Assembly: GCF_014831675.1 (NCBI RefSeq)
Contig: NZ_VJXY01000001.1
Coordinates: 427,324-491,323 of the forward strand
Source of the DNA: Komarekiella delphini-convector SJRDD-AB1
Lineage (GTDB): Bacteria > Cyanobacteriota > Cyanobacteriia > Cyanobacteriales > Nostocaceae
Reading direction: 5' to 3'
DNA: 64,000 nucleotides
Of the stretch, positions 24,363-32,556 are shown piece after piece. The translations under genes were made by a program, and so were the position numbers. The notes under the pieces are model-generated. The model saw only the letters and a program-made list of their open reading frames with translations. It was not told where the DNA came from and did no database searches. Each line of letters starts with the position of its first letter. The first letter of the stretch is position 1.

Positions 24363-25151
24363 TCACGACTCAGATGTTGAAATCAATGGTGCGATCGCCG
24401 ATACATCCATACCTGTGACGCTAGCTACCTGTTCGGCCGTCATCCCACCCGCCAGTAAATTTCGTGCCGTTTGTAACAACTGCGCTTCAGCCCTGTCTGC
24501 TCGTTGGCGTTCGTGTTCGGCGCGTTGATATTCCTGTTCTTCTGGTGTTAGTAGTAATTCTCCCGCCAAAGTTGCCCAACGTAACCAAGTCGCCTCAATT
24601 CCTTTGTAATTTCCCTGCCAACGCTGCAACGCTAACCCCAAGGATTCACTTACCAATTGATTGCGATCGCTGACAACCAGTGGTTGGTAAACTCTTTGTT
24701 GGATAGAAAAACCCGCCCAATCATCTGGGTTAAAGGGGTCATACCAGAAATATTCTGGTACACGCATTTGATTTTGATAAATCAGCTTTTTCTCGTTTTT
24801 GTCTACGGTGGCTGTACTTTCGGAAAGTAACTCAATCACAACATCCGGTGCTTTTCCTTCTTCCCAAACTACCCAACTTTTGCGTTCACCTTGAGGGACA
24901 CTCAGCACTACAAAAAAGTCTGGGCCTCTAAAATCTTGGTTTCGTAACTGCGCCAGACTGTAGTAGACAAACATATTCCCACCGACAAACCCGTCTTCTC
25001 GTTGTGACAACCAAGGAATTAAGGCATCTATCAGCAAGTCCATCTGTGCTTTATGCCTTGCACTTTCCATTGGAACACCATCATCATAGGGAAGTTCTGC
25101 TTGAGTGGGGGGATTTTCAATCAAGGGTGCAGGAAAAGTAGTTTCTGACAT
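24363..25151 (-). CDS. Uma2 family (DUF820) endonuclease-like protein
   Basis: This 262-residue protein is related to the one at 22965, sharing NMFVYYSLAQLRNQDFRGPD, then KAPDVVIELLSESTATVDKN and RVPEYFWYDPFNPDDWAGF. The acidic pair of the nuclease core (GPDFF, DVVIELL) is preserved. The C-terminus differs: a short EYQRAEHERQRADRAEAQLL coiled coil is followed by NLLAGGMTAEQVASVTGM, which looks like the short helix-turn-helix tail found on many cyanobacterial Uma2 proteins. It is full length and presumably intact. The pair flanks a degraded cNMP fragment and an STRR cluster, in a region that has clearly been rearranged. Confidence 0.85.
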   Translation of the reverse strand: MSETTFPAPLIENPPTQAELPYDDGVPMESARHKAQMDLLIDALIPWLSQREDGFVGGNMFVYYSLAQLRNQDFRGPDFFVVLSVPQGERKSWVVWEEGKAPDVVIELLSESTATVDKNEKKLIYQNQMRVPEYFWYDPFNPDDWAGFSIQQRVYQPLVVSDRNQLVSESLGLALQRWQGNYKGIEATWLRWATLAGELLLTPEEQEYQRAEHERQRADRAEAQLLQTARNLLAGGMTAEQVASVTGMDVSAIAPLISTSES

Positions 25152-25251
25152 GGCTGTTCACGAGTGGGGTAGCCCGCAGCAAATATATATATGGTAATAG
25201 AAATCAAGAACGCTGCGGTTTTCTTACTTGCCACTGATATCGACTATTTCA

Positions 25252-25572
25252 TTACTGAATATGAATTGATGCTCTTACTTGTAGTTTATTGAGAGTTTTA
25301 ACCCGTTCGCTGTCATAGGGATGGAGGCCACTCAGGTTGGCTTTTGCCTCCTGCAATCTTTCTTCCTCAATCTCTACTTGCAAACGTCTGGTTTCAGTTT
25401 CGGCTAAGGAAACAGCCCCTTCTTGCAACAGAGTTTTGTACCGTTCATAGTCATTTTTGGCTTTGCGTAGTTCCACTTCCTGACGCGCAATCACAGATAT
25501 TTATACCTTTACGCCCTCAACTAACTGAGCTTTCATTTCTGTAACTTTCTTTTGTTGGGCTTCAATTTGACC
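25252..25572 (-). pseudogene. HlyD/DevB-type membrane fusion protein fragment
   Basis: Reading leftward from 25572, the frame gives GQIEAQQKKVTEMKAQLVEG, a TAA stop, then IARQEVELRKAKNDYERYKT, LLQEGAVSLAETETRRLQVE and a tail PYDSERVKTLNKLQVRASIH. This is the periplasmic hairpin coiled coil plus lipoyl-side return typical of HlyD/DevB adaptors of ABC exporters. Both ends are missing, and the 5' side runs directly into the STRR repeat at 25571. A stop also interrupts it, so it is dead. DevB-type adaptors export heterocyst glycolipids in related organisms, but the parent's role cannot be known. Confidence 0.7.
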
Positions 25573-25660
25573 GTTAACAGTTAACAGTTAACAGTCAACA
25601 GTTAACAGTCAACTGTCAACATGAAATCCCATCCCCTTTTAGAGGTGGGATGAGCTTAAC
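25571..25660. repeat. Composite repeat: STRR heptamers plus hairpin (inverted copy)
   Basis: Heptamers of the GTTAACA/GTCAACA type (25572-25620) are followed by CCCATCCCCTTTTAGAGGTG and its surroundings. The reverse complement matches the arrangement at 491-570 closely. It lies between the HlyD fragment and the 3' end of sppA and cuts into the former. Confidence 0.8.
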
Positions 25661-25672
25661 TTTACCAGGCAA

Positions 25673-27508
25673 CTACTCAATTTTAATGTTGAAAGGCAAA
25701 CGGGCATAAACTCCCTGTGGATCGTTCATCTTTTGCAGAATCCCAATTTCTTGTTGCAGTTTCTCAAATTCAGCGGTGAGGGGATTGGATTGTTTGAGTT
25801 TTGCCCCTTCAAGCCCCAAAGCAGTCTGCACCTCTTCAGTTGCTCGCCCGAAAAAGCGTTCTTCAAAGCTGCTAATTCGCGGGTACTCTTGTAATTCCCA
25901 ATCATTACCTAGATTCGCCTGTTTAGCAGCGTATTCGATCGCAGCATTCAAACCGCCAATTTCATCCACCAAACCAATTTCTTTAGCCGCTACACCCGAC
26001 CAAACTCGTCCTTGGGCAATTTCTGCTACTTTTTGTTCTGGCAGTTTCCGACCTTGAGAAACTTTATTCAAAAACATATTGTAAATCCGGTTAACACTGC
26101 GCTGGTAAAGCGCCAACTCTTGGGGTGATTTGGGGCGAGAAGCTGTTTGACTATCAGCATAGCGTCCAGTTTTTACCGAATCCCAGGTGATACCATTATC
26201 GTTTGCCAGTTTTTGACCATTCAACAGCACTCCAAACACACCAATTGAGCCTGTAATTGTATTTGGTTCGGCAAAAATCCGGTTAGAGTCGCTGGCAATC
26301 CAGTAACCACCAGAGGCGGCGACATCACCCATCGATACTACAACTGGTTTTACTTCACGAGTCAGCCGGACTTCTCGCTGCATGATTTCAGCAGCGGTAG
26401 CACTTCCACCAGGGCTATTAATCCGTAGAATCACTGCTTTGACATCATTATCTTGTCGCAGTTTGTTGAAGATTTTTGCAAAGCGATCGCCTCCTACTTC
26501 CCCAGTTTCACCTCTACCATCGACAATCTCACCCTCAACATAAACAATAGCAATTTTATTTTTCGAGTTGCGTTCTACACCTAACGATTTGCCGGGAACT
26601 TGCGCGTAGTTATCCAGGGTAATTTGCCGGAATGTTTTGTCTTCCTTTTTACTAGCTGTCAATTGTTTGAGGTCAGCTACCACTTGATCAATGTATGCTA
26701 CTTGATCTATCAAACCGCTGGTTTTGGCTTCCGTTGCTTCTAGTACCGCTTGATTATCGGCGATCGCTTGCAACTGTTGGGGGTTAATTTTACGACTTGT
26801 TCCCACAGTTGTGCGCCATTCTCCCCAAACATCATCTAACAATTTTTGCGTTTGTTCGCGGTTTTCTGGACTCAGTTTTGTGAGGATTAATGGTTCTACT
26901 GCTCCCTTAAATTTCCCTACCCGCACGACTTGAACACCAATACCATACTTTTGCAATGCTCCCGCCAAGAAAATCGGTTGGCTACTCAAACCGTTGACTT
27001 CCATTAGTCCCACAGGGTTAAGTACGATGGTATTTGCCACCGAACTCAAATAATATTCCTGCTCACTCCAGTTGCCACCATAAGCTACAATCTTTTTTCC
27101 CGCAGTTCGGAATTTCTCCAAGGCTTGACGGACTTCTTTAAGAGATGCATAGCCGACGCTAGTAGCGTCTCTTGTGCGTGTCGCATCTAAATAAATACCA
27201 ACAATTCGCGGATCACGCCGGGCCTTTTCCAGAGTTTCCAGAACTTTGCGGAGTGTCATCCTTTTATCTTCCACACCTGATAGTGTGTTTTGCAGCACTT
27301 CGCTGGAACTGGGTGCGCCATCAGTGATTTTCATCGACAAGTCAAAAACTAGCACTGACTTATCTTTGACTTCTGGGCCAACATTTTTGGAGGAGGTGGC
27401 AGCTACAAGTAACAATAGCAGTCCAGTAGTACCCAGACCAGAGAAAATAATCAGTCCTAGTAAACTACCAACTAAGCTAGCAAAAGTTTGTTTAAGAAAA
27501 TTACGCAT
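25673..27508 (-). CDS. sppA: Signal peptide peptidase SppA, long form
   Basis: This 611-residue membrane-anchored serine protease (protease IV, S49) degrades cleaved signal peptides. It has an N-terminal helix (LVGSLLGLIIFSGLGTTGLL), two tandem S49-like domains, the catalytic Lys in VVRVGKFKGAVEPL of the first, and the nucleophile Ser in GDVAASGGYWIA of the second. INSPGGSATAAEIM precedes the latter, and NTITGSIGVFGVLLN follows it. The length fits the 67-kDa class found in cyanobacteria, where SppA is also linked to phycobilisome and light acclimation. A 10-residue stretch near 27160 (VGYASLKEV) borders a repeat-like segment but the frame is intact. It stands alone. Confidence 0.94.
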   Translation of the reverse strand: MRNFLKQTFASLVGSLLGLIIFSGLGTTGLLLLLVAATSSKNVGPEVKDKSVLVFDLSMKITDGAPSSSEVLQNTLSGVEDKRMTLRKVLETLEKARRDPRIVGIYLDATRTRDATSVGYASLKEVRQALEKFRTAGKKIVAYGGNWSEQEYYLSSVANTIVLNPVGLMEVNGLSSQPIFLAGALQKYGIGVQVVRVGKFKGAVEPLILTKLSPENREQTQKLLDDVWGEWRTTVGTSRKINPQQLQAIADNQAVLEATEAKTSGLIDQVAYIDQVVADLKQLTASKKEDKTFRQITLDNYAQVPGKSLGVERNSKNKIAIVYVEGEIVDGRGETGEVGGDRFAKIFNKLRQDNDVKAVILRINSPGGSATAAEIMQREVRLTREVKPVVVSMGDVAASGGYWIASDSNRIFAEPNTITGSIGVFGVLLNGQKLANDNGITWDSVKTGRYADSQTASRPKSPQELALYQRSVNRIYNMFLNKVSQGRKLPEQKVAEIAQGRVWSGVAAKEIGLVDEIGGLNAAIEYAAKQANLGNDWELQEYPRISSFEERFFGRATEEVQTALGLEGAKLKQSNPLTAEFEKLQQEIGILQKMNDPQGVYARLPFNIKIE

Positions 27509-27599
27509 TAGTCAAAAGTCAAGAGTCAAAAGGGGCCACTGCTCGACTAGGGTTTCCCGGCAACCGCGCAAGTGGCATTCAACAGTCAAGAATCATTAG

Positions 27600-27780
27600 A
27601 CAAATGACAAAGGGAGAAGCCTAAGCGGAGGGAAAAGCCGGAGCGAAGTTTCCTCCGTACCCTTTCAGGGAAGCAAGCTACGCACAGCGTCTCTGAAAGA
27701 GACTCTGGACTTTTTAAGATAGACTTCCTCCGCTCAGAACTTCGGGAACAAAGGACAAATGACTAATGACTAACGACCTA
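27600..27780. repeat. Repeat-rich intergenic spacer
   Basis: Between sppA and fni, arms such as GCGGAGGGAAAAGCC and AGCGTCTCTGAAAGAGACTC form several imperfect hairpins, and a TGACTAATGACTAACGACC-type tract ends near 27780. These are dispersed Nostoc repeats; no gene is seen. Confidence 0.6.
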
Positions 27781-27786
27781 CTTATC

Positions 27787-28836
27787 CTATTCTATGCGCT
27801 GTAAACTCCCAGAGTGCTTTAACTGATACAAGCTGTTGTTGCCAGTGCAGAATAAAACTGTGGTGATTTCAGCGATTAGTACCTCAGCCAGATCAGAAAC
27901 GGCTGCTTCTGATACCGCTGCTGCTTTGAGGAAAGGCATTGCCAAACCAGCGATATCTGCCCCAAGAGCGATCGCTACTGCTGCATCTAGTCCATGACGC
28001 AATCCCCCCGAAGCAATCAAAGGTATATTAGGGGCGATCGCTCGAATACTCGTAATGCACTCTGCTGTCGGCAAACCCCAATCGGCAAATGTCCTCCCCA
28101 AGCGGCGTTGCAGGGCATTTTCTGCTCGCTCGCTTTCCACTTTTGCCCAAGAAGTACCACCCGCACCAGCCACATCAATCGCCGTTACTCCGGCGGCTAT
28201 GAGTTTATCTGCCATTACCGCTGAGATCCCATTCCCCACTTCCTTGGCAATCACTGGCACTTGTAGCTTATTGCATAAGTTAGCAATTTTGTCCAGTAAT
28301 CCCCGAAAATTAGTATCGCCTCTGGGTTGAATATATTCTTGCAACGGGTTGAGGTGCAAAATCAATGCATCAGCCTCTACGATATCGACTACCCGCAAAC
28401 ATTCATCTAAACCATACTTGTAGTTAAGTTGCACAGCGCCCAAATTCGCAAACAACAGCACATCAGGAGCATACTTGCGGATAGCAAAAGTATCAGCCAC
28501 CTGGGGTTTTTCTACTGCTACTCGCTGGGAACCGACACCCATTGCAATTTTGTAGTGTTGTGCGACTTGGGCCAAACGTTGGTTAATTATTCCCGCTTGT
28601 TCCGTTCCTCCAGTCATGGAAGAAATTAATAAGGGTGCGCCGAGATGTTTCCCTAGAAAAGTCGTACTGATATCAATATCGTTGTGGTTTAATTCGGGCA
28701 AGCAAGAATGGGTGAAACGATAACGCTCCAGTCCATTGGTGATTTCATGGCACTGAACATCTTCTTCCAAGCAGATCCGAATATGATCCGCTTTGCGAGT
28801 CTGAGTTTGTGCTGAGATGTTGGTAGGTGCGTTCAC
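27787..28836 (-). CDS. fni: Isopentenyl-diphosphate delta-isomerase, type 2
   Basis: This 349-residue FMN- and NADPH-dependent isomerase interconverts IPP and DMAPP for carotenoid, chlorophyll-tail and quinone synthesis in the cytosol. Family features read in order: [15 protein letters not shown] at the start, [86 protein letters not shown] and [20 protein letters not shown]. Nothing essential is missing. Cyanobacteria generally carry this type 2 enzyme. No other isoprenoid gene lies nearby, and the promoter region upstream is a 644-bp gap with repeats. Confidence 0.96.
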   Translation of the reverse strand: MNAPTNISAQTQTRKADHIRICLEEDVQCHEITNGLERYRFTHSCLPELNHNDIDISTTFLGKHLGAPLLISSMTGGTEQAGIINQRLAQVAQHYKIAMGVGSQRVAVEKPQVADTFAIRKYAPDVLLFANLGAVQLNYKYGLDECLRVVDIVEADALILHLNPLQEYIQPRGDTNFRGLLDKIANLCNKLQVPVIAKEVGNGISAVMADKLIAAGVTAIDVAGAGGTSWAKVESERAENALQRRLGRTFADWGLPTAECITSIRAIAPNIPLIASGGLRHGLDAAVAIALGADIAGLAMPFLKAAAVSEAAVSDLAEVLIAEITTVLFCTGNNSLYQLKHSGSLQRIE

Positions 28837-29084
28837 GGTTAAGTATTACTCAACGTAGTTCTAATCACTATTTTTACAGTCTCAGGCATGATGTAGTAGG
28901 AGATGATAGCGGTTATATTTTAGACGCAATATACGTAAGCTTTAGCCATTACCAAACAAGCAGGCGATCGCTGATATCGCAGGAGGTAGGAGATAGGAGA
29001 TAGGAGGTAATGGTATTTACGCTTTCAAAATATCGTAATCTATATGCTCTTGGCTATATCTCACTTGCAAATGCTTGAGAGTTT

Positions 29085-29320
29085 CTTATAAATGTTCAAG
29101 CATTTGTTGCAAACGTTTAAGCATTTGTTGCAAAGTTTTAAGCATTTGTTGCAATAACTTATATCTTATTTGCAAACACTTAAGCGTTTTTTATGAATGT
29201 TCGAGCATTTGTTGCAAAGTTTTAAGCGTTTATTGCAATAATTTATATTTTATTTACAAATACTTAAGCGTTTCTTATGAATGTTCAAGCATTTGTTGCA
29301 AATGTTCAAATATTTATAGG
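29085..29320. repeat. Nested 21-22 bp repeats with higher-order period
   Basis: Variants of AAGCATTTGTTGCAAAGTTT recur at roughly 21-22 bp spacing (for example near 29097, 29119 and 29140, again near 29203-29245 and 29286). Blocks starting TTATGAATGTTC and ending ACTTAAGCGTTT repeat at about 80-105 bp. A Cys-rich frame through it on the + strand is an artefact of the repeat. The remaining parts of 28837-29480 hold a HIP1 site and a GGAGATAGGAGATAGGAG tract only. Confidence 0.75.
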
Positions 29321-29480
29321 TTGCGTTTGAATTGTGACAACTCCTGTTTTGTTATTTGTTGTGATGACCGCTCATTTAATTTCTAAATTAGCGATCGCAT
29401 CTCGAAAAGTAGGGAGATTTTTATCTAATGCCAATTCACGAAAATCTTGATACATATAGATTTCTCGTAGATTTTTAAAG

Positions 29481-32150
29481 TTAAATGATATGAGGTCGGT
29501 TGTATTTCAGCAAGCTCACGATTTTGCTAACTAATATTTCTGGCTCCACAGGTTTGGTAATGTGCATCTGAAATCCTGCTTGAATTGCTTTTTGCTGGTC
29601 AAGTTCTGCGGCATAAGCAGTAAGCGCGATCGCCCTTACGGTTCCGCCCTGGCTGGCTGGACGCGATCGAATCTGCTGCATCAGCATATAGCCATCCATC
29701 TTTGCCATGCCCACATCACTCACCAGCACATCGGGAACGAGTTGATCCAGCGCTTGCAATGCCTCCAAACCAGAGCTAACGGCTGTCACCTTAGCACCGC
29801 TCTGTTCCAGCAAAAATGCCTGAAATTCGCGGGTATCGGTATCATCATCCACGAGCAAAATTTGAATGTTGTCTAAAGGCGCTTCTGTATCTGTTTGGGT
29901 GCAAGTTGGCTCAGATATGATCGGCGTTGCTTGCTGCATGGCAGGTAATTGCACAATAAAGGTTGCGCCTTGATTCTCTCCCCGACTCTCTGCCCTAACC
30001 GTACCCCCGTGCATCTCGACAATTTGCCGCACGATCGCAAGGCCCAGCCCCAATCCCCCAAACTTACGGGTAGTTGATCCATCTTCTTGCCGAAAATACT
30101 CAAATACATGGGGCAAGAATTGCGGATTGATGCCCTTGCCCGTATCCATCACCCGAATCTGAGCTAGGCGATCAATCTGCTTGAGTTCAACAATCACTTG
30201 TCCACCATTAGGTGTAAACTTGACGGCATTGGTGAGCAAGTTCCACGCCACTTGCTGCAAGCGGGCAGCATCGCCAGAAATAGGAGCGATCGCTGTGTCA
30301 AGGTCAAGCTGTAGCTGAATGTTCTTCGCTTGTGCTGCCAACCGCACCGTGTCAACGGCGGCAGAAATTACAAACGCCAAATTGACATGAGCCGCTATTA
30401 AGGTTAGCTTGCCCTGCATGATGCGAGAGATGTCGAGTAAGTCTTCGATCAGTTGCGATTGCAGTCTGGCGTTGCGCTCGATGGTTGCCAGTGCTTCAGC
30501 TTGACGGGCTGCGTCGAATTTGCCAGATTGCAGCAGGCGTGCCCAGCCTAAGATGGGATTAAGGGGCGATCGCAGTTCATGTGACAGCACAGCTAAAAAT
30601 TCATCTTTAATGCGATTGGCTTGTTCTGCGGCCTCTCGTGCTGCTTGCTCTTGTTGCAGAAGCTTCTCGCGTTCAGTGATGTCGCGGAAGTAGATAGTAA
30701 TTCCGTTCGCGGCAGGGTAGGAGTGAACGTCATACCAACGATTGTGGTCAGGATAGAACGAGGTGATTGATGAAGCAACCCGTTCGTTCATCACGCGGCG
30801 ATGGAGTTGCTCAAACTCGCTTCCAGCAAGTCCCGGAAATGTTTCCCAAAAATCCTTGCCAAGCAATTCGCCCGGAGTGTAGTTGAGTAGCCGTTCTGCC
30901 GCTTGATTTACATAAACAAACCGCCAGTCATGATCGAGTGCAAAGAACCCGTCATTAATGCTCTCCAAAATATATCGGCTCTGCTCCTCGCTTTGATGCA
31001 AGGCTTGTTCTGCCCGTTTGCGATCATCTTCGACGCGCACGCGTTCGGTAATGTCAACAGCAGCCCCGTAAATCACCTGTTCTTGTGGGTAGGACTGGGC
31101 GTTCCAGAGAAACCAGCGGTAGGAGCCGTCTTTGTGCCGATAACGGTTTTCAAACGCAAATGTTTCGTTGTTGGAAAAAAGACTGTCGGCTTCCGAAACG
31201 GATTTGCTAATATCGTCCGGGTGAACAAAATCAGTCCAGGGACGGGATATCATTTCGTCCACTGTCCAGCCGAGCGTTCGTTCAAAGGTTGGGCTGACCC
31301 ATTGGAAATAACCGTTGATGCCAGTGATCACTTGCAAATCCGAACCGACGGCAAGAAACCGTTCGCGTTCCTGTTCAACCCGTTTGCGATCGCTAATGTT
31401 GGTAAACAAAATGGCGAACTGGTTGCTTTGGGCTGCACCGATGCAAAAAGCATTGACATCAAACCAACGGTTCAGGACAATTGATTGATTCTCAAACCGA
31501 ACGGGTTCGCCTGTCCGTACGACTCTGCCATAAATCTCAAACCAATCGGCTTCAAGATTGGGGACAAGTTCCCGCGCCGTTTTACCCGTCGCTTGTTCCA
31601 GTCCCGTTAGCTTTTCAAAGACCGAATTAACTTCGAGGAACCGATAATCAATCGGTTTACCGTTCTTGTCAAACAGCATTTCGCAGATGCAAAAGCCTTC
31701 GTCGAGCGACTCGAACAACGTACGGTATTTTTCTTCTTCGCGCAGTGCTGCTTTTGCTCGTTTGCGATCGCGGCGTTCTTGGGCTGAGTGCAATGCCTGC
31801 TGGACACAGGGCACTAACCGCCCTAACCGTTGCTTGAGTACATAGTCTGTAGCTCCCAGTTTAAGTGCTTCGATCGCCAATTCCTCACCCAAACTGGCAG
31901 AGACAAAAATAAACGGAGTCTCAGGACACAGGTTAAGAGCAATTTCTAATGCAGCGATGCCATCAAAATCAGGTAGGGCATAATTTGCCAGAATCAAGTC
32001 AAACTTATCGGTTTCTAGTACTGTCACAAAATCAGCGCGAGTGTTCACCCTCAGGAGTTCATAGTCAATGCCGCTACCCGTCAGCATGGCTTGTATTGCC
32101 TCTACATCGAGTGGATTGTCTTCGAGCAACAGAAACCGAAATCTTGACAT
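29481..32150 (-). CDS. Multi-PAS hybrid sensor histidine kinase
   Basis: This 889-residue cytosolic hybrid kinase has, in order: an N-terminal receiver (residues about 4-120), three or four PAS/PAC units (LFESLDEGFCICEMLF; FLAVGSDLQVITGINGYFQW; ILESINDGFFALDHDWRFVY), HisKA with His524 in LSHELRSPLNPILGW, an ATPase domain (NLLTNAVKFTPNGG; DTGKGI; GLGLGLAIVRQI) and a C-terminal receiver with Asp812 in VLVSDVGMAKMDG. In the first receiver the phospho-acceptor site reads LILANYALP, so Asp is replaced by Asn56 although the acidic pair E10-D11 is kept; it may act as a constant docking domain. The ligand is unknown. A 19-codon ORF precedes it. Confidence 0.92.
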   Translation of the reverse strand: MSRFRFLLLEDNPLDVEAIQAMLTGSGIDYELLRVNTRADFVTVLETDKFDLILANYALPDFDGIAALEIALNLCPETPFIFVSASLGEELAIEALKLGATDYVLKQRLGRLVPCVQQALHSAQERRDRKRAKAALREEEKYRTLFESLDEGFCICEMLFDKNGKPIDYRFLEVNSVFEKLTGLEQATGKTARELVPNLEADWFEIYGRVVRTGEPVRFENQSIVLNRWFDVNAFCIGAAQSNQFAILFTNISDRKRVEQERERFLAVGSDLQVITGINGYFQWVSPTFERTLGWTVDEMISRPWTDFVHPDDISKSVSEADSLFSNNETFAFENRYRHKDGSYRWFLWNAQSYPQEQVIYGAAVDITERVRVEDDRKRAEQALHQSEEQSRYILESINDGFFALDHDWRFVYVNQAAERLLNYTPGELLGKDFWETFPGLAGSEFEQLHRRVMNERVASSITSFYPDHNRWYDVHSYPAANGITIYFRDITEREKLLQQEQAAREAAEQANRIKDEFLAVLSHELRSPLNPILGWARLLQSGKFDAARQAEALATIERNARLQSQLIEDLLDISRIMQGKLTLIAAHVNLAFVISAAVDTVRLAAQAKNIQLQLDLDTAIAPISGDAARLQQVAWNLLTNAVKFTPNGGQVIVELKQIDRLAQIRVMDTGKGINPQFLPHVFEYFRQEDGSTTRKFGGLGLGLAIVRQIVEMHGGTVRAESRGENQGATFIVQLPAMQQATPIISEPTCTQTDTEAPLDNIQILLVDDDTDTREFQAFLLEQSGAKVTAVSSGLEALQALDQLVPDVLVSDVGMAKMDGYMLMQQIRSRPASQGGTVRAIALTAYAAELDQQKAIQAGFQMHITKPVEPEILVSKIVSLLKYNRPHII

Positions 32151-32164
32151 TATTACGTCTCCTG

Positions 32165-32224
32165 CTAAAAATTAGCTTCACTGGCAAACCATGCTGGTTT
32201 GTGCTGATTGGCTTGCTCAGTCAT
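32165..32224 (-). CDS. 19-residue ORF upstream of the hybrid kinase
   Basis: ATG at 32224 is preceded by GGAGTGGGC, a good ribosome binding site, and the frame MTEQANQHKPAWFASEANF stops at 32165, 15 bp before the kinase start. The kinase has its own GCAGGAG. It may be a leader peptide or the start of a lost gene; conservation would decide. The rest of 32225-32556 shows no gene. Confidence 0.35.
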   Translation of the reverse strand: MTEQANQHKPAWFASEANF

Positions 32225-32556
32225 GCCCACTCCTTTCGCTAGTTTAATTTTGGAATGATTGAGATGCCGCCACTGCGTACTTAATCTACTCGATTAGTTA
32301 TAATCCTTTTTTTCTTTCAAGCATCTTCTAAAATTCCCTTGAAAACTACCATACAGGCTTAACTCGTTACCACTTCAGTGACCGTCACCCTGAACGCGGA
32401 AGCTGTCGTTACTAACGAGCACGATTTTTTTCTTAAAATTACGACTTTGTTGCTAAGTAACGCTATTTTGGGAACAAGATACAGAACATACTTAAAAAGT
32501 AACTGAGAGCTTAAGTTGACACCAGTGACATCTGCTTACTCACCAAATACACCAAC

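Noticed and set aside
27246-27599. 117-codon + strand ORF opposite sppA
   Set aside because: Antisense shadow running into intergenic repeats.
29075-29386. Cys-rich protein resembling a metallothionein
   Set aside because: The Cys pattern follows directly from the AAGCATTTGTTGCAA repeat, and the ORF coincides with the repeat borders.
30903-31484. 193-codon + strand ORF opposite the hybrid kinase
   Set aside because: It is an antisense shadow of PAS-coding DNA; the kinase frame has clear domains and this one has none.
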